Shown: positions 17,581-26,053 of the stretch, in pieces
Layout: the number at the start of each line of letters is the position of its first letter
How positions within the stretch are numbered: the stretch's first letter is position 1
Notes under the pieces: model-generated
What the model was told of the DNA's origin: nothing
Databases searched by the model: none
What the model saw: the letters and a program-made list of their open reading frames with translations, nothing else
Position numbers and translations under genes: made by a program
From: Bacteroides sedimenti
GTDB lineage: Bacteria > Bacteroidota > Bacteroidia > Bacteroidales > Bacteroidaceae
Direction: 5' to 3'
Assembly (NCBI RefSeq): GCF_040365225.1
Contig: NZ_AP028055.1
Span: 682,001 to 746,000, forward strand
Length of the DNA: 64,000 nucleotides

Positions 17581-17612
17581 TATAGGGATAGCTAATACTG
17601 GTTATCCCTATA
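17581..17612 (+). terminator. Terminator after pepD
   Basis: A perfect 10-bp stem TATAGGGATA/TATCCCTATA (17581-17590 with 17603-17612) is followed by an AT-rich tail. It ends only 13 bases before the next ATG, so it may also act in that gene's leader. Confidence 0.65.
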
Positions 17613-17625
17613 TTTATATATACTT

Positions 17626-19053
17626 ATGAAGAAGATTCTGACGATTGTATTTCTGAGCATTATGATCTCTGGTTTGAGCACTCTTTTCCATTCGTGCAAT
17701 GAAGAGAGTTTTTCCACAGATTCAACTCATTTGCTGACCTTTTCTCAGGATACCCTCTCGTTTGATACTGTTTTTACAACTATCGGGTCGGCTACGGCAC
17801 AAATTAAAGTTTATAACCCCAATAATAAACCTCTTCTGATATCGTCGATAATGCTTGCTAATGCGGCTAACTCAGGTTTTAAAGTTAATATTGACGGACA
17901 GAAAGGAACTCAGTTTGCCGATGTGGAGATTCAGGCAAAAGATAGCATGCATATTTTTGTTGAGGTGAAAATCAATCCTCTGGACAGAGATAACCCTGTG
18001 CTGATAAAAGATTCTTTAGTATTCACAACCAATGGAGTTAAACAGGATGTAAAGCTAATGGCTTACGGGCAGGATGTGATAATACTGAAAGGGAAAACGA
18101 TTAACAGAGATTCAACATTTACTTCAAATCGTCCGATATTGATATATGACAGCCTTAAAGTTTCCGAAGGCGCCAATTTAAATTGTGAAGCGGGGACAAA
18201 GCTCTATTTCCATGATAAAGCCAATCTGCTGCTGCATGGCACAATTAATGCACAAGGAACTCTCGGAAATCCCGTATTGTTCCGCGGTGACCGTCTTGAT
18301 AAAATGTTTACCAACCTTCCTTATGATCGTGTCCCTGGCCAGTGGGGAGGAATTCACATCTACTCAGGCAGCTATAATAATCGCTTTGATTATGCCGATA
18401 TTCATAGCGGTAAATATGGCATTTTATGTGATTCGTCGGCCGTAGACCAGAATAAACTCGAAATGACCAATTCTATCGTGCATAATGTGGAGGGTGATGG
18501 GTTAAGCCTTATTTCGTGTAAAGCGGCAATATCCAATTGTCAAATTACAAATGCCGGGAAGAATTGCGTTAATTTATTGGGGGGAGATTATACTTTCACC
18601 CACTGCACAATAGCCGACTTCTATTCATGGGGAATTCGTAAAGGGGTTGCTCTGACCTATTCTAATTATAATGGAAAGATTGATTATCCAGTTAAGGCTT
18701 CATTCTACAATTGTCTTATAACCGGCACTTCTGCAGATGAGATTGCCGGGAGCAAATCAGATAAACAAAACGTCTCTTTTGATTATTATTTTTCTCATTC
18801 ACTGATTAACTCCAAAGAGGAACCAGCCAGTGATGTCTTGGTTAATATTACCTGGGCAAAAGAGAATAAATTCATTTATATTGGAAAGGATGATTTTAGA
18901 TATGATTTTCGTCCCGACTCATTGAACAAGGCAATCAACATAGCCGATCCGGAAATAGCCAGGAATTATCCGTACGACCTAAATGGTCGTTATCGGCTGA
19001 AAGATGGTAAGCCCGACGCGGGTTGTTACGAATGGGAATCGGGTGATAAATAA
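17626..19053 (+). CDS. Lipoprotein with right-handed beta-helix domain
   Basis: A 475-residue surface or periplasmic lipoprotein: the signal MKKILTIVFLSIMISG ends at lipobox FHSC (about residue 24). An immunoglobulin-like segment (about residues 35-145) is followed by parallel beta-helix repeats (about 190-400), visible as repeated short strands with Asn/Gly/Ser turns such as NSIVHNVEGDGLSLISCKAAISNC. The C-terminus ends DAGCYEWESG. Such folds often bind or cleave polysaccharides, but no catalytic motif is evident. The next gene starts 8 bases downstream, so the two are probably an operon. Confidence 0.75.
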   Translation: MKKILTIVFLSIMISGLSTLFHSCNEESFSTDSTHLLTFSQDTLSFDTVFTTIGSATAQIKVYNPNNKPLLISSIMLANAANSGFKVNIDGQKGTQFADVEIQAKDSMHIFVEVKINPLDRDNPVLIKDSLVFTTNGVKQDVKLMAYGQDVIILKGKTINRDSTFTSNRPILIYDSLKVSEGANLNCEAGTKLYFHDKANLLLHGTINAQGTLGNPVLFRGDRLDKMFTNLPYDRVPGQWGGIHIYSGSYNNRFDYADIHSGKYGILCDSSAVDQNKLEMTNSIVHNVEGDGLSLISCKAAISNCQITNAGKNCVNLLGGDYTFTHCTIADFYSWGIRKGVALTYSNYNGKIDYPVKASFYNCLITGTSADEIAGSKSDKQNVSFDYYFSHSLINSKEEPASDVLVNITWAKENKFIYIGKDDFRYDFRPDSLNKAINIADPEIARNYPYDLNGRYRLKDGKPDAGCYEWESGDK

Positions 19054-19061
19054 AATATGGC

Positions 19062-20099
19062 ATGACATTTAAACGTAATCTGTTTTTTGTGTGCTTATTC
19101 ACTCTGATCTTCAGTGGGGAAAGCAGTTTGGCTCAAAACAGATTTCGTGTGATGTTTTATAACGTGGAAAATCTGTTTGATTGCAAACATGACACGTTGA
19201 AAAACGATTATGAATTTCAGCCTCAAGCTCTGAGAGCCTGGCACTATGGCAGGTATAAGAAAAAACTGATTAACATAAGCAAAGTAATAACCGCAGTAGG
19301 AGAGTGGACTCCTCCGGCGTTGGTTGGGCTTTGTGAAGTGGAAAATGATAGTGTATTGACGGCACTGGTCAGATTCTCCCCACTGAAAGCACAAGGATAT
19401 AGATATGTGATGACTGATTCGCCCGATGAACGAGGCATTGATGTGGCACTGTTGTATCAGCGGGGAAGTTTTAAACTGGTTGAACAGCACTCTATACGAA
19501 TAGCTTTCCCAAATAATCCAAAGAAAACAACGCGCGACATTCTGCATGTGGCAGGAGAAGTGGTCACCGGAGATACCTTGGATGTGTTTGTCTGTCACTT
19601 TTCGTCCCGAACAGGAGGCGAGATTGAAAGTGAACCCTATCGACTTATTGCCGCAAAGCGGTTGAAGCTCTATACAGACAGTCTTTTTAAGGTGCGAAAT
19701 CATCCCAATATCCTCATTATGGGCGACTTTAATGACTATCCCAGCAACAGATCAATCTCTGAAGTGCTGGATGCAAAGACTCCATCTGGTACAATACAAC
19801 GCGAAAAATTATACAACCTGTTGGCAAACAGGGAAAAAGACCGCTCATTCGGCACTTACAAATACCAAGGTGAATGGTGCATTCTCGACCAGATTATTGT
19901 TTCGGGTTCATTACTAACAGGTGATGGTAAATTATCTACATCGGAAAAACTGGCAGGTATTTGTAATTCTCCTTTCCTATTAGAAAAAGACGAAAAGTAT
20001 TCAGGTTATAAACCTTTCCGAACCTATTATGGAATGAAGTACCAGGGTGGATTCAGCGATCATCTTCCTGTTTATCTGGATTTGATTCTTTCTGAGTAG
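19062..20099 (+). CDS. Secreted endonuclease/exonuclease/phosphatase-fold protein
   Basis: A 345-residue exported protein with signal peptide (cleavage after about SSLAQ) and a DNase I-like fold. Family motifs are FYNVENLFD (metal-binding Asn/Glu), LCEVEN, GIDVALLY, HFSSR, MGDFNDYPSN and a C-terminal SDHLPV with the catalytic His. The substrate may be nucleic acid or a phosphoester and cannot be decided from sequence. It is co-oriented with the beta-helix lipoprotein with an 8-base gap. Confidence 0.85.
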   Translation: MTFKRNLFFVCLFTLIFSGESSLAQNRFRVMFYNVENLFDCKHDTLKNDYEFQPQALRAWHYGRYKKKLINISKVITAVGEWTPPALVGLCEVENDSVLTALVRFSPLKAQGYRYVMTDSPDERGIDVALLYQRGSFKLVEQHSIRIAFPNNPKKTTRDILHVAGEVVTGDTLDVFVCHFSSRTGGEIESEPYRLIAAKRLKLYTDSLFKVRNHPNILIMGDFNDYPSNRSISEVLDAKTPSGTIQREKLYNLLANREKDRSFGTYKYQGEWCILDQIIVSGSLLTGDGKLSTSEKLAGICNSPFLLEKDEKYSGYKPFRTYYGMKYQGGFSDHLPVYLDLILSE

Positions 20100-20167
20100 T
20101 GCAAACGTTCGCACTAGTCAATTCCCTTTTTGATGTTATGTACTCAATTTGTTTGTTCTGAATTTAA

Positions 20168-20175
20168 TATATTTG
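20168..20175 (+). promoter_or_regulatory. -7 box (TATATTTG) for the amylase gene
   Basis: It fits TAnnTTTG 28 bases upstream of the ATG at 20204; TTTG runs lie at about 20149-20155. Confidence 0.55.
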
Positions 20176-20203
20176 AAGTATAATAACCTATTAGTATTTT
20201 ACT

Positions 20204-21613
20204 ATGAAGAAATTACGTCATCTAATTCCATTATTCCTTGTTTTATCTCTTTTATCCTGCAGCACAAGGAAAGAAAGTCCAATATTACAAACAGGAGTTG
20301 TTCACCCAGAGTGGTCGCGCAATGCAGTGATTTATGAAGTTAACCTTCGCCAATATACAGATGAGGGCACTATAAAGGCGTTTCAGAATCATTTACCCAG
20401 ATTAAAAGAGCTTGGAGTAGATATTTTATGGTTCATGCCGATAAATCCTATATCCGAGAAAAATCGTAAAGGAAAGTTGGGCAGTTACTACGCTGTGAAG
20501 AATTACAAGGAAGTAAATCCTGAGTTTGGAACCATAGCCGATTTTAAAGAAATGGTGGAAAAGGCGCATGAAATGGGATTTAAAGTAATACTTGATTGGG
20601 TGGCCAATCACACCGGCTGCGATAATGTATGGGTAAAAAAACATCCCAACTGGTATGTGAAAGATAGTCTGGGCAAAATTGTGAGCCCGTTTGACTGGAC
20701 AGATACCTATAAACTTGACTATACAAAGATGGACATGCGTGCAGCCATGCTTGATGCGATGAAATTTTGGGTTAAAGAGTGCGATATAGATGGTTTCCGT
20801 TGTGATGTTGCTTTTGAAGTGCCAACAGATTTTTGGGATGAAGCCCGCAAAGAGCTTGATTCTATCAAACCAATGTTTATGCTTGCTGAGGCTGAAAAAC
20901 CGGAGTTGAACAAGAAGGCTTTTGATATGAGTTATAACTGGCCGTTAAAAGATCTGATGACGAAAATTGTGAAAGGCCCAAAAGATGCTGGCAAAGCTCA
21001 ATACGTTCATAAGAAAGATAGTGCGGATTCAGAAACGAACAAAGTAAAAGCAGCCGAAGAACTTGATAAGTTGCTGGCTCATCAGGATAGTATTTTCCCA
21101 AAAGATGCTTATCTGATGAATCACATTACTAATCATGACCTGAACTCATGGGAAGGTACTGAGTTTGACAGGTTGGGCGAGGGTGTAAGGGCATTTGCCG
21201 TCCTTACTTATACATTGAAAGGAATGCCGCTTATTTATACAGGACAAGAAGTGGGAATGAACCGGGCATTGAAATTTTTCGAAAAAGACAAAGCACCCGA
21301 CTGGACAAAAAATGAAACATTCGAGTTCTATAAGAAACTTAACGAGTTGAAACATACTCAAGCAGCATTGTCTGCCGGCGATAAAGGAGGAGAGATGGTG
21401 AGGTATTTCACCGATTCTCCTAACGTTTATATTTTTGCTCGCAAACTTCCCGCATCAGAAGTTCTGGTTTACCTGAATCTTGGTAAGGAACCAGCCACTC
21501 TTTCATTCAAGAGAAATGCTCCTATAGGTGTTTTTAAGGACTATTTTCTGGGGAAGAAGGCCCATCTTCCGGTAACCCTGGCTCCCTGGGAATATAAAGT
21601 GTTTGTTAGATAA
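20204..21613 (+). CDS. Alpha-amylase family (GH13) lipoprotein
   Basis: A membrane-anchored alpha-glucan hydrolase of 469 residues. The lipobox LLSC places the lipidated cysteine at residue 19. GH13 conserved regions are present: DWVANHTG (131-138), GFRCDVAF with nucleophile Asp201, LAEAE with the likely acid/base Glu229, and NHDLNSW with the transition-state Asp. A C-terminal beta-domain follows from about residue 400. It is not part of a starch-utilisation cluster, so it is probably a stand-alone periplasmic or surface maltodextrin-degrading enzyme. Confidence 0.9.
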   Translation: MKKLRHLIPLFLVLSLLSCSTRKESPILQTGVVHPEWSRNAVIYEVNLRQYTDEGTIKAFQNHLPRLKELGVDILWFMPINPISEKNRKGKLGSYYAVKNYKEVNPEFGTIADFKEMVEKAHEMGFKVILDWVANHTGCDNVWVKKHPNWYVKDSLGKIVSPFDWTDTYKLDYTKMDMRAAMLDAMKFWVKECDIDGFRCDVAFEVPTDFWDEARKELDSIKPMFMLAEAEKPELNKKAFDMSYNWPLKDLMTKIVKGPKDAGKAQYVHKKDSADSETNKVKAAEELDKLLAHQDSIFPKDAYLMNHITNHDLNSWEGTEFDRLGEGVRAFAVLTYTLKGMPLIYTGQEVGMNRALKFFEKDKAPDWTKNETFEFYKKLNELKHTQAALSAGDKGGEMVRYFTDSPNVYIFARKLPASEVLVYLNLGKEPATLSFKRNAPIGVFKDYFLGKKAHLPVTLAPWEYKVFVR

Positions 21614-21629
21614 GTATATGTGTTTGGTG

Positions 21630-21670
21630 CTCCCGGATGGTTAAGCTGATTTAACCGCCGGGAGTTTTTT
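21630..21670. terminator. Terminator between amylase and rlmH
   Basis: A nested stem, CTCCCGG/CCGGGAG (21630-21636 with 21658-21664) enclosing GGTTAA/TTAACC, is followed by a run of T. It ends inside the rlmH stop region and mainly serves the amylase transcript. Confidence 0.85.
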
Positions 21671-22142
21671 ATTCATGATGATAAGGTCCGTTGTTCAAGA
21701 TGTTCATTGCCCTGTAAAGCTGCTCTACGAAGATAAGTCTTATCATCTGATGTGAAAAGGTCATCTTTGATAATGAGATTTTCTCTTGCGCTGCGGAATA
21801 TACCTTCTGAGAAAAACCATAAGGTCCTCCGATTACAAAGACTAATCGCTTGTTTACAGTCGACATTTTCCTTTCAATCCATCCGGCAAAATCCACGGAA
21901 CGGAATTCTTTCCCGAATTCGTCAAGTAGCACTACCACATCACCTGGCTGAAAAGCTTTCAGGATAAGTTCTCCTTCCCTTTCTTTTTGCTGTTCCATTG
22001 TAAGACTTTTGGTGTTTTTAAGTTCGGGAATCACCTCCATGTCAAAAGAAATATAATGCTTAGTGCGCTCAATATAATCATTGATTGCTGTTATGTAATG
22101 CTTCTCTACTGTTCTTCCTACAACGATAAGTGCTATTTTCAT
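21669..22142 (-). CDS. rlmH: 23S rRNA pseudouridine-1915 N3-methyltransferase RlmH
   Basis: A SPOUT-class methyltransferase that modifies pseudouridine 1915 in helix 69 of 23S rRNA. The length of 157 residues is standard. The motifs LLDEFGKEF, FVIGGPYGFS (SAM-binding knot) and the C-terminal LSKMTFSHQMIRLIFVEQLYRA, ending PYHHE, are characteristic. It has its own promoter candidate and is convergent with the amylase gene. Confidence 0.95.
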   Translation of the reverse strand: MKIALIVVGRTVEKHYITAINDYIERTKHYISFDMEVIPELKNTKSLTMEQQKEREGELILKAFQPGDVVVLLDEFGKEFRSVDFAGWIERKMSTVNKRLVFVIGGPYGFSQKVYSAAQEKISLSKMTFSHQMIRLIFVEQLYRAMNILNNGPYHHE

Positions 22143-22174
22143 GGATAAATTATTTTTTGGAGATTTTGAAGATG

Positions 22175-22182
22175 CAAAAATA
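22175..22182 (-). promoter_or_regulatory. -7 box (TATTTTTG on minus strand) for rlmH
   Basis: It matches TAnnTTTG 33 bases upstream of the rlmH ATG in the divergent spacer with the DUF4783 gene. Confidence 0.5.
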
Positions 22183-22235
22183 GGTCTTTTATCTTGAATT
22201 AGGGAAATTACGTATGGTTTTAAGGAAATAATCCA

Positions 22236-22243
22236 TAACTTTG
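22236..22243 (+). promoter_or_regulatory. -7 box (TAACTTTG) for DUF4783-nadC
   Basis: It matches TAnnTTTG. Transcription would start near 22250, only about 16 bases before the ATG at 22266, which argues against the in-frame ATG at 22254. Confidence 0.6.
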
Positions 22244-22265
22244 CAAAGTATTAATGCTCATTGAT

Positions 22266-22661
22266 ATGAAAAAACAAATCCTTTTAATGTTATCGGCTAT
22301 GATGTTCTGTACGGTTTTTGCCCAGGTGCAGGATATTACTTCCGGACTGGAAACAGCTTTCAGAAAAGGAAGTGCACAGGATTTACTTCCGTTTTTAGGC
22401 AATCAGGTAGTTATGATTATACGTAATAACCCTCAGAGCGTGAACAAAACTGAAGCTCAACAGAAGATGGCGGACTTCTTTTCGGCCAATAAAGTGACCG
22501 GCTTTTCGGTCAATCATCAGGGAAGCCGGAATGAGTCGGGCTTTATAATTGGAACATTGAATACGGTGAACGGCCCTTTCAGGGTGAACTGTTTTTTTAA
22601 GAAGAGCGGCAACAATCCAGCACTGATTCATCAAATAAGAATAGATAAGACAAATGAATGA
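22266..22661 (+). CDS. DUF4783 exported protein
   Basis: A small secreted protein (131 residues) of the NTF2-like DUF4783 family, which is commonly encoded directly upstream of nadC in Bacteroidales. The signal peptide MKKQILLMLSAMMFCTVFAQ is cleaved after Ala-Gln. A helix then sheets with pattern FLGNQVVMIIRNNPQSVN follow. The stop overlaps the nadC start by eight bases, indicating coupled translation. Its function is unknown; conserved linkage to NAD synthesis does not prove a shared role. Confidence 0.82.
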   Translation: MKKQILLMLSAMMFCTVFAQVQDITSGLETAFRKGSAQDLLPFLGNQVVMIIRNNPQSVNKTEAQQKMADFFSANKVTGFSVNHQGSRNESGFIIGTLNTVNGPFRVNCFFKKSGNNPALIHQIRIDKTNE

Positions 22662-23493
22662 TTTAATTGACAGATTAATAGATCTTGCCTTCGCTGAAGA
22701 TATAGGCGATGGCGACCATACAACTCTATCGTGTATTCCAGCCACTGCAATGGGGAAATCAAAACTTCTGATTAAAGAAGAAGGTGTACTTGCAGGAATT
22801 GAGATTGCAAAAGAAATATTTCACCGTTTCGATCCAGAATTGAAGGTGGAAGTTTTTATAAATGATGGAGCGGAAGTGAAATCAGGTGATGTAGCAATGA
22901 TTGTAGAAGGTAAAATTCAGTCTTTGTTGCAAACAGAACGATTGATGCTGAATGTTATGCAGCGTATGAGCGGTATCGCAACTACAACCCGTAAATATGT
23001 AAAAGCATTGGAAGGTACTAAAACCAGAGTGCTGGATACCCGCAAAACAACTCCGGGATTGCGTATGCTTGAAAAAGAAGCAGTTAAAATTGGTGGAGGG
23101 GTAAATCACCGTATTGGTCTTTTTGATATGATCCTATTAAAGGATAACCATGTAGACTTTGCCGGTGGCATTGACAAGGCCATTAACCGAGCTAAACAAT
23201 ATTGCAAAGAGAAAGGTAAAGATCTGAAAATTGAAATTGAGGTACGCAATTTTGATGAAATACAGCAGGTTCTTGATTTAGGCGGCATTGATCGTATTAT
23301 GCTTGACAATTTCAACATCAGAGATACCCGTAAAGCTGTAGAAATGATTGGCGGTAAATTCGAAATAGAATCCTCAGGCGGTATCACTTTCAAAACACTT
23401 CGTGATTATGCTGAATGTGGAGTGGATTTCATCTCTGTAGGAGCACTTACCCATTCTGTAAAAGGACTTGATATGAGTTTTAAAGCTTGCTAA
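22654..23493 (+). CDS. nadC: Nicotinate-nucleotide pyrophosphorylase (carboxylating)
   Basis: NadC makes nicotinate mononucleotide from quinolinate and PRPP in de novo NAD synthesis. The 279-residue protein shows RLMLNVMQRMSGIAT, the PRPP/quinolinate-binding DTRKTTPGLR, GGGVNHRIGLFDMILLKDNH and the C-terminal ESSGGI and DFISVGALTHS motifs of the type II phosphoribosyltransferase barrel. nadA and nadB are not nearby. A terminator follows. Confidence 0.95.
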   Translation: MNDLIDRLIDLAFAEDIGDGDHTTLSCIPATAMGKSKLLIKEEGVLAGIEIAKEIFHRFDPELKVEVFINDGAEVKSGDVAMIVEGKIQSLLQTERLMLNVMQRMSGIATTTRKYVKALEGTKTRVLDTRKTTPGLRMLEKEAVKIGGGVNHRIGLFDMILLKDNHVDFAGGIDKAINRAKQYCKEKGKDLKIEIEVRNFDEIQQVLDLGGIDRIMLDNFNIRDTRKAVEMIGGKFEIESSGGITFKTLRDYAECGVDFISVGALTHSVKGLDMSFKAC

Positions 23494-23531
23494 AGATTTT
23501 ATAGCAAATCTTTTTTGATTAATAACAGATG

Positions 23532-23562
23532 GAGCTGTCTTATTTTAAGGCAGCTCTTTTTA
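23532..23562 (+). terminator. Terminator after nadC
   Basis: GAGCTG (23532-23537) pairs with CAGCTC (23551-23556) with extra pairs inside, followed by a run of five or more T. Confidence 0.8.
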
Positions 23563-23855
23563 TTTTGTAGGTGTGCATGATTAAAGACAGTTTTTTATTA
23601 TTAGAACCTCTTATCGGAATCAACTTTATTCTATAAATACACAACTAATGAACAGAGCTGAACGATTGAAAAAATAATGGTAATATTACTAAGTCTGAAA
23701 AGTTAATTCTGAAACATCTTTTCCCTTTTGTTTGTTATTGATATATAAATATAAGTTAAAAATAGAATTTTCTTCTTTATTTCATGCAGCATTTATAATT
23801 TCACGGAGTTAAATAGATAGACAACGCAAAACAGTCTATAAAAACACAAGTAAAG
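23563..23855. other. AT-rich spacer upstream of the ECF sigma operon
   Basis: No ORF or strong repeat is visible. No exact TAnnTTTG box was found close to the sigma gene. A sigma-specific autoregulated promoter may lie here, around 23770-23810, but cannot be defined by eye. Confidence 0.3.
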
Positions 23856-24413
23856 TTGAAAGATGAGTTTGAACTGGTAAAAGGATGTCGGGCTGGAAAT
23901 AACGAAGCCCGGAAGGGGCTTTACACCCTTTATTCCAAGAGGCTGCTTGCTGTTTGTTACCGCTATACCGGTGATATGGATGTGGCGCACGATATTTTGC
24001 ACGATGGTTTTATAAAGATATTTAAATCAATCTCTAAATTTGATTATCGTGGAAATGGGTCTCTCGGATTATGGATGGGACGTATAATGGCTAATCTTTC
24101 ACTTGACTATCTGCAAAGAAAGAAAAAAATGCAAGAGTTGATTGTTCAGGAAGAAGAACTGCCAGATGTGATTGATTTACCTGAAAAGGAGTTGTATGAA
24201 GGAATTTCGGATGAACAGTTGATGCTTTTTGTAACAGAACTACCGGCAGGTTATCGAACAGTATTTAATTTATATGTGTTCGAAGAAAAGACGCACAAAG
24301 AGATAGCAGCTATGCTTAGTATAAACGAGCATTCTTCCACCTCCCAGCTTTATAGAGCCAAATGTATGCTAGCAAAGAGAATTAAAGAATATATCAGCAA
24401 TGAAGAAAAATGA
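23856..24413 (+). CDS. ECF-type RNA polymerase sigma factor
   Basis: A 185-residue extracytoplasmic-function sigma factor. Region 2 includes YRYTGDMDVAHDILHDGFIKIFK and the DYLQRKKK end. Region 4 contains LPAGYRTVFNLYVFEEKTHKEIAAMLSI with its helix-turn-helix and a terminal RAKCML segment. A TTG at 23856 is the best start, since no ATG precedes region 2 in frame. The next gene overlaps by 14 bases and encodes a probable partner anti-sigma protein, so activity is probably controlled at the membrane. Confidence 0.88.
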   Translation: MKDEFELVKGCRAGNNEARKGLYTLYSKRLLAVCYRYTGDMDVAHDILHDGFIKIFKSISKFDYRGNGSLGLWMGRIMANLSLDYLQRKKKMQELIVQEEELPDVIDLPEKELYEGISDEQLMLFVTELPAGYRTVFNLYVFEEKTHKEIAAMLSINEHSSTSQLYRAKCMLAKRIKEYISNEEK

Positions 24414-25497
24414 AGATGAAATAACAGAATTGTTCCACTCGCGACTGAAGAATTATGAGATTCCGTTGCAAAAGGATATGTGGGATGACTTGGAAAGTGA
24501 ACTTTCCCAATCTTCGTCTCACAGGATGTATTCAATCTGTTTGATTGCAGCTGCAGCTGTTTTTTTAATATTGGTTGCCTGCTCGGCAGCAGTTTGGATG
24601 TTTACTCCACGTCAACCAATATCTTCTGCATTGTCTGATGCATCCGCGCCTGCTGTAAAGAAGAACGTCCAAGTAATAAAAAAGGAGAAAACTTCTTTGA
24701 ATATCCCGGTTACTGAAGTTAAGGAGACCTCCGTGTCTGAATCTGAAGAAATACTGGTTGCAGATACTTCTTTAAATACTGAAAAGAGTGATTTGGCGTC
24801 AATAGAGACATTGTCGGTTGTTCAACAGAAAGATACGGGTAACAGAATGGAGAATAGCATGTTGGCCGAAGTGAAGCAAAATACTGATGAAGAGATAAAA
24901 CCTCACTTTGAAAGTGACTGGTCATTCGGAGTTACCGCATCCATCGGTGGAGGTAAAGAGCTTACTAAGATAGGTGATGATCAACATCAGCTTAACATTA
25001 ACCATAAAACTCCTCTTACCCTGGGATTATCAGTAAGTAAAAAGCTTATTAATAATCTGACTCTTGAAAGCGGATTGAATTATACGGTTACTCATTCTGA
25101 TATAACAGATAATAATGCGTCTACCGTTACCAATCAGACAATCAAGTATGTGGGAATACCTTTGAAGCTTAACTGGACCCTTATAAATAAAAGAAAATTT
25201 GATCTGTATCTGTCAGGAGGAGCATTAATGGAAGAATGTGTTTCTGCTAAAGACAGAATTAAATATTATACAGGGAGCAGACTGACAGAAACTGAAGAAA
25301 AATCGCTTGCATTGAACGGGATGCAGTTCTCTTTTACTTCTTCTATTGGTTTTCAGTACAATGCTTCCGAAAGTCTTGCTGTTTATGCAGAGCCGGGTAT
25401 CGCCTATTCACTGAGTGATCACACTTCGGCTTATACACTCAGAAATAACCGACCGGTTAATTTATATGTAAGTTGTGGAGTAAAGGTAATGTATTAG
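24400..25497 (+). CDS. Dual-membrane anti-sigma-like protein with outer-membrane beta-barrel
   Basis: A 365-residue protein with unusual architecture. An N-terminal cytoplasmic segment of about 45 residues (acidic, anti-sigma-like) is followed by one membrane helix at about 46-68. A Lys/Glu/Thr/Ser-rich periplasmic linker runs to about 168, then a C-terminal outer-membrane beta-barrel domain begins at SDWSFGVTASIGGG and ends KVMY. This layout, overlapping an ECF sigma gene, matches the dual membrane-spanning anti-sigma factors (Dma) with Das sigma factors described in B. thetaiotaomicron. It would span both membranes and report outer-membrane state to the sigma factor. Binding of the sigma factor is inferred. 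Confidence 0.75.
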   Translation: MKKNEDEITELFHSRLKNYEIPLQKDMWDDLESELSQSSSHRMYSICLIAAAAVFLILVACSAAVWMFTPRQPISSALSDASAPAVKKNVQVIKKEKTSLNIPVTEVKETSVSESEEILVADTSLNTEKSDLASIETLSVVQQKDTGNRMENSMLAEVKQNTDEEIKPHFESDWSFGVTASIGGGKELTKIGDDQHQLNINHKTPLTLGLSVSKKLINNLTLESGLNYTVTHSDITDNNASTVTNQTIKYVGIPLKLNWTLINKRKFDLYLSGGALMEECVSAKDRIKYYTGSRLTETEEKSLALNGMQFSFTSSIGFQYNASESLAVYAEPGIAYSLSDHTSAYTLRNNRPVNLYVSCGVKVMY

Positions 25498-25528
25498 CTA
25501 CATTGGAAACACTAAAAGAATCGGTACA

Positions 25529-26053
25529 ATGAAGAATGTAATAAGGATATTATTAGTAGGATTCTTTCTCTTTACGGGATGCAAAGGGGATGAGGTGAAT
25601 TTTGATAATCCAGATCCGGAAACCTTTGTAAAACAGATAAAGTCCGGTAATTATAATACCAGAAGTCCGTTTGGTTTTGTGGAAGTTCCGGTGTTTGCAA
25701 AAAAAGATATTCCCGAATTAATTACTCATGTCAAAGATATGTCACATGTAGCATCTTTCCCGGTTAATGTTGGAGCTGTTTATGGACCATATGCTAATTA
25801 CAGGTTAGGAGAGTGTGTGCTGTGGACAATAGAATCCGCGAGGGTAGGACGTTATGCGTCGTTCGGCTGCAAGCTTATTCATAAAAATGTGAATAAACAT
25901 CTTCAATATGCATTTCTTACAGATAGAGAAGTAAAGAAAGTAGCCGATTTATATATTAAATGGTGGGAGAGAGTGATGAGTCGACCTGATTATGCTCAAA
26001 CAGATCCTTTTCAAGAAAATCCTTTGGAAGGTTCAGAATATTGTTGGAATTAA
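25529..26053 (+). CDS. Lipoprotein, possibly DUF4943 family
   Basis: A 174-residue lipoprotein; signal MKNVIRILLVGFFLF and lipobox FTGC. The mature part looks helical, with segments such as AKKDIPELITHVKDMSHVASFP and REVKKVADLYIKWWERVM, resembling HEAT-like DUF4943 proteins (tentative). It lies 31 bases after the beta-barrel anti-sigma gene and directly abuts the next gene, so it probably belongs to the same operon and may act in envelope maintenance. Confidence 0.6.
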   Translation: MKNVIRILLVGFFLFTGCKGDEVNFDNPDPETFVKQIKSGNYNTRSPFGFVEVPVFAKKDIPELITHVKDMSHVASFPVNVGAVYGPYANYRLGECVLWTIESARVGRYASFGCKLIHKNVNKHLQYAFLTDREVKKVADLYIKWWERVMSRPDYAQTDPFQENPLEGSEYCWN

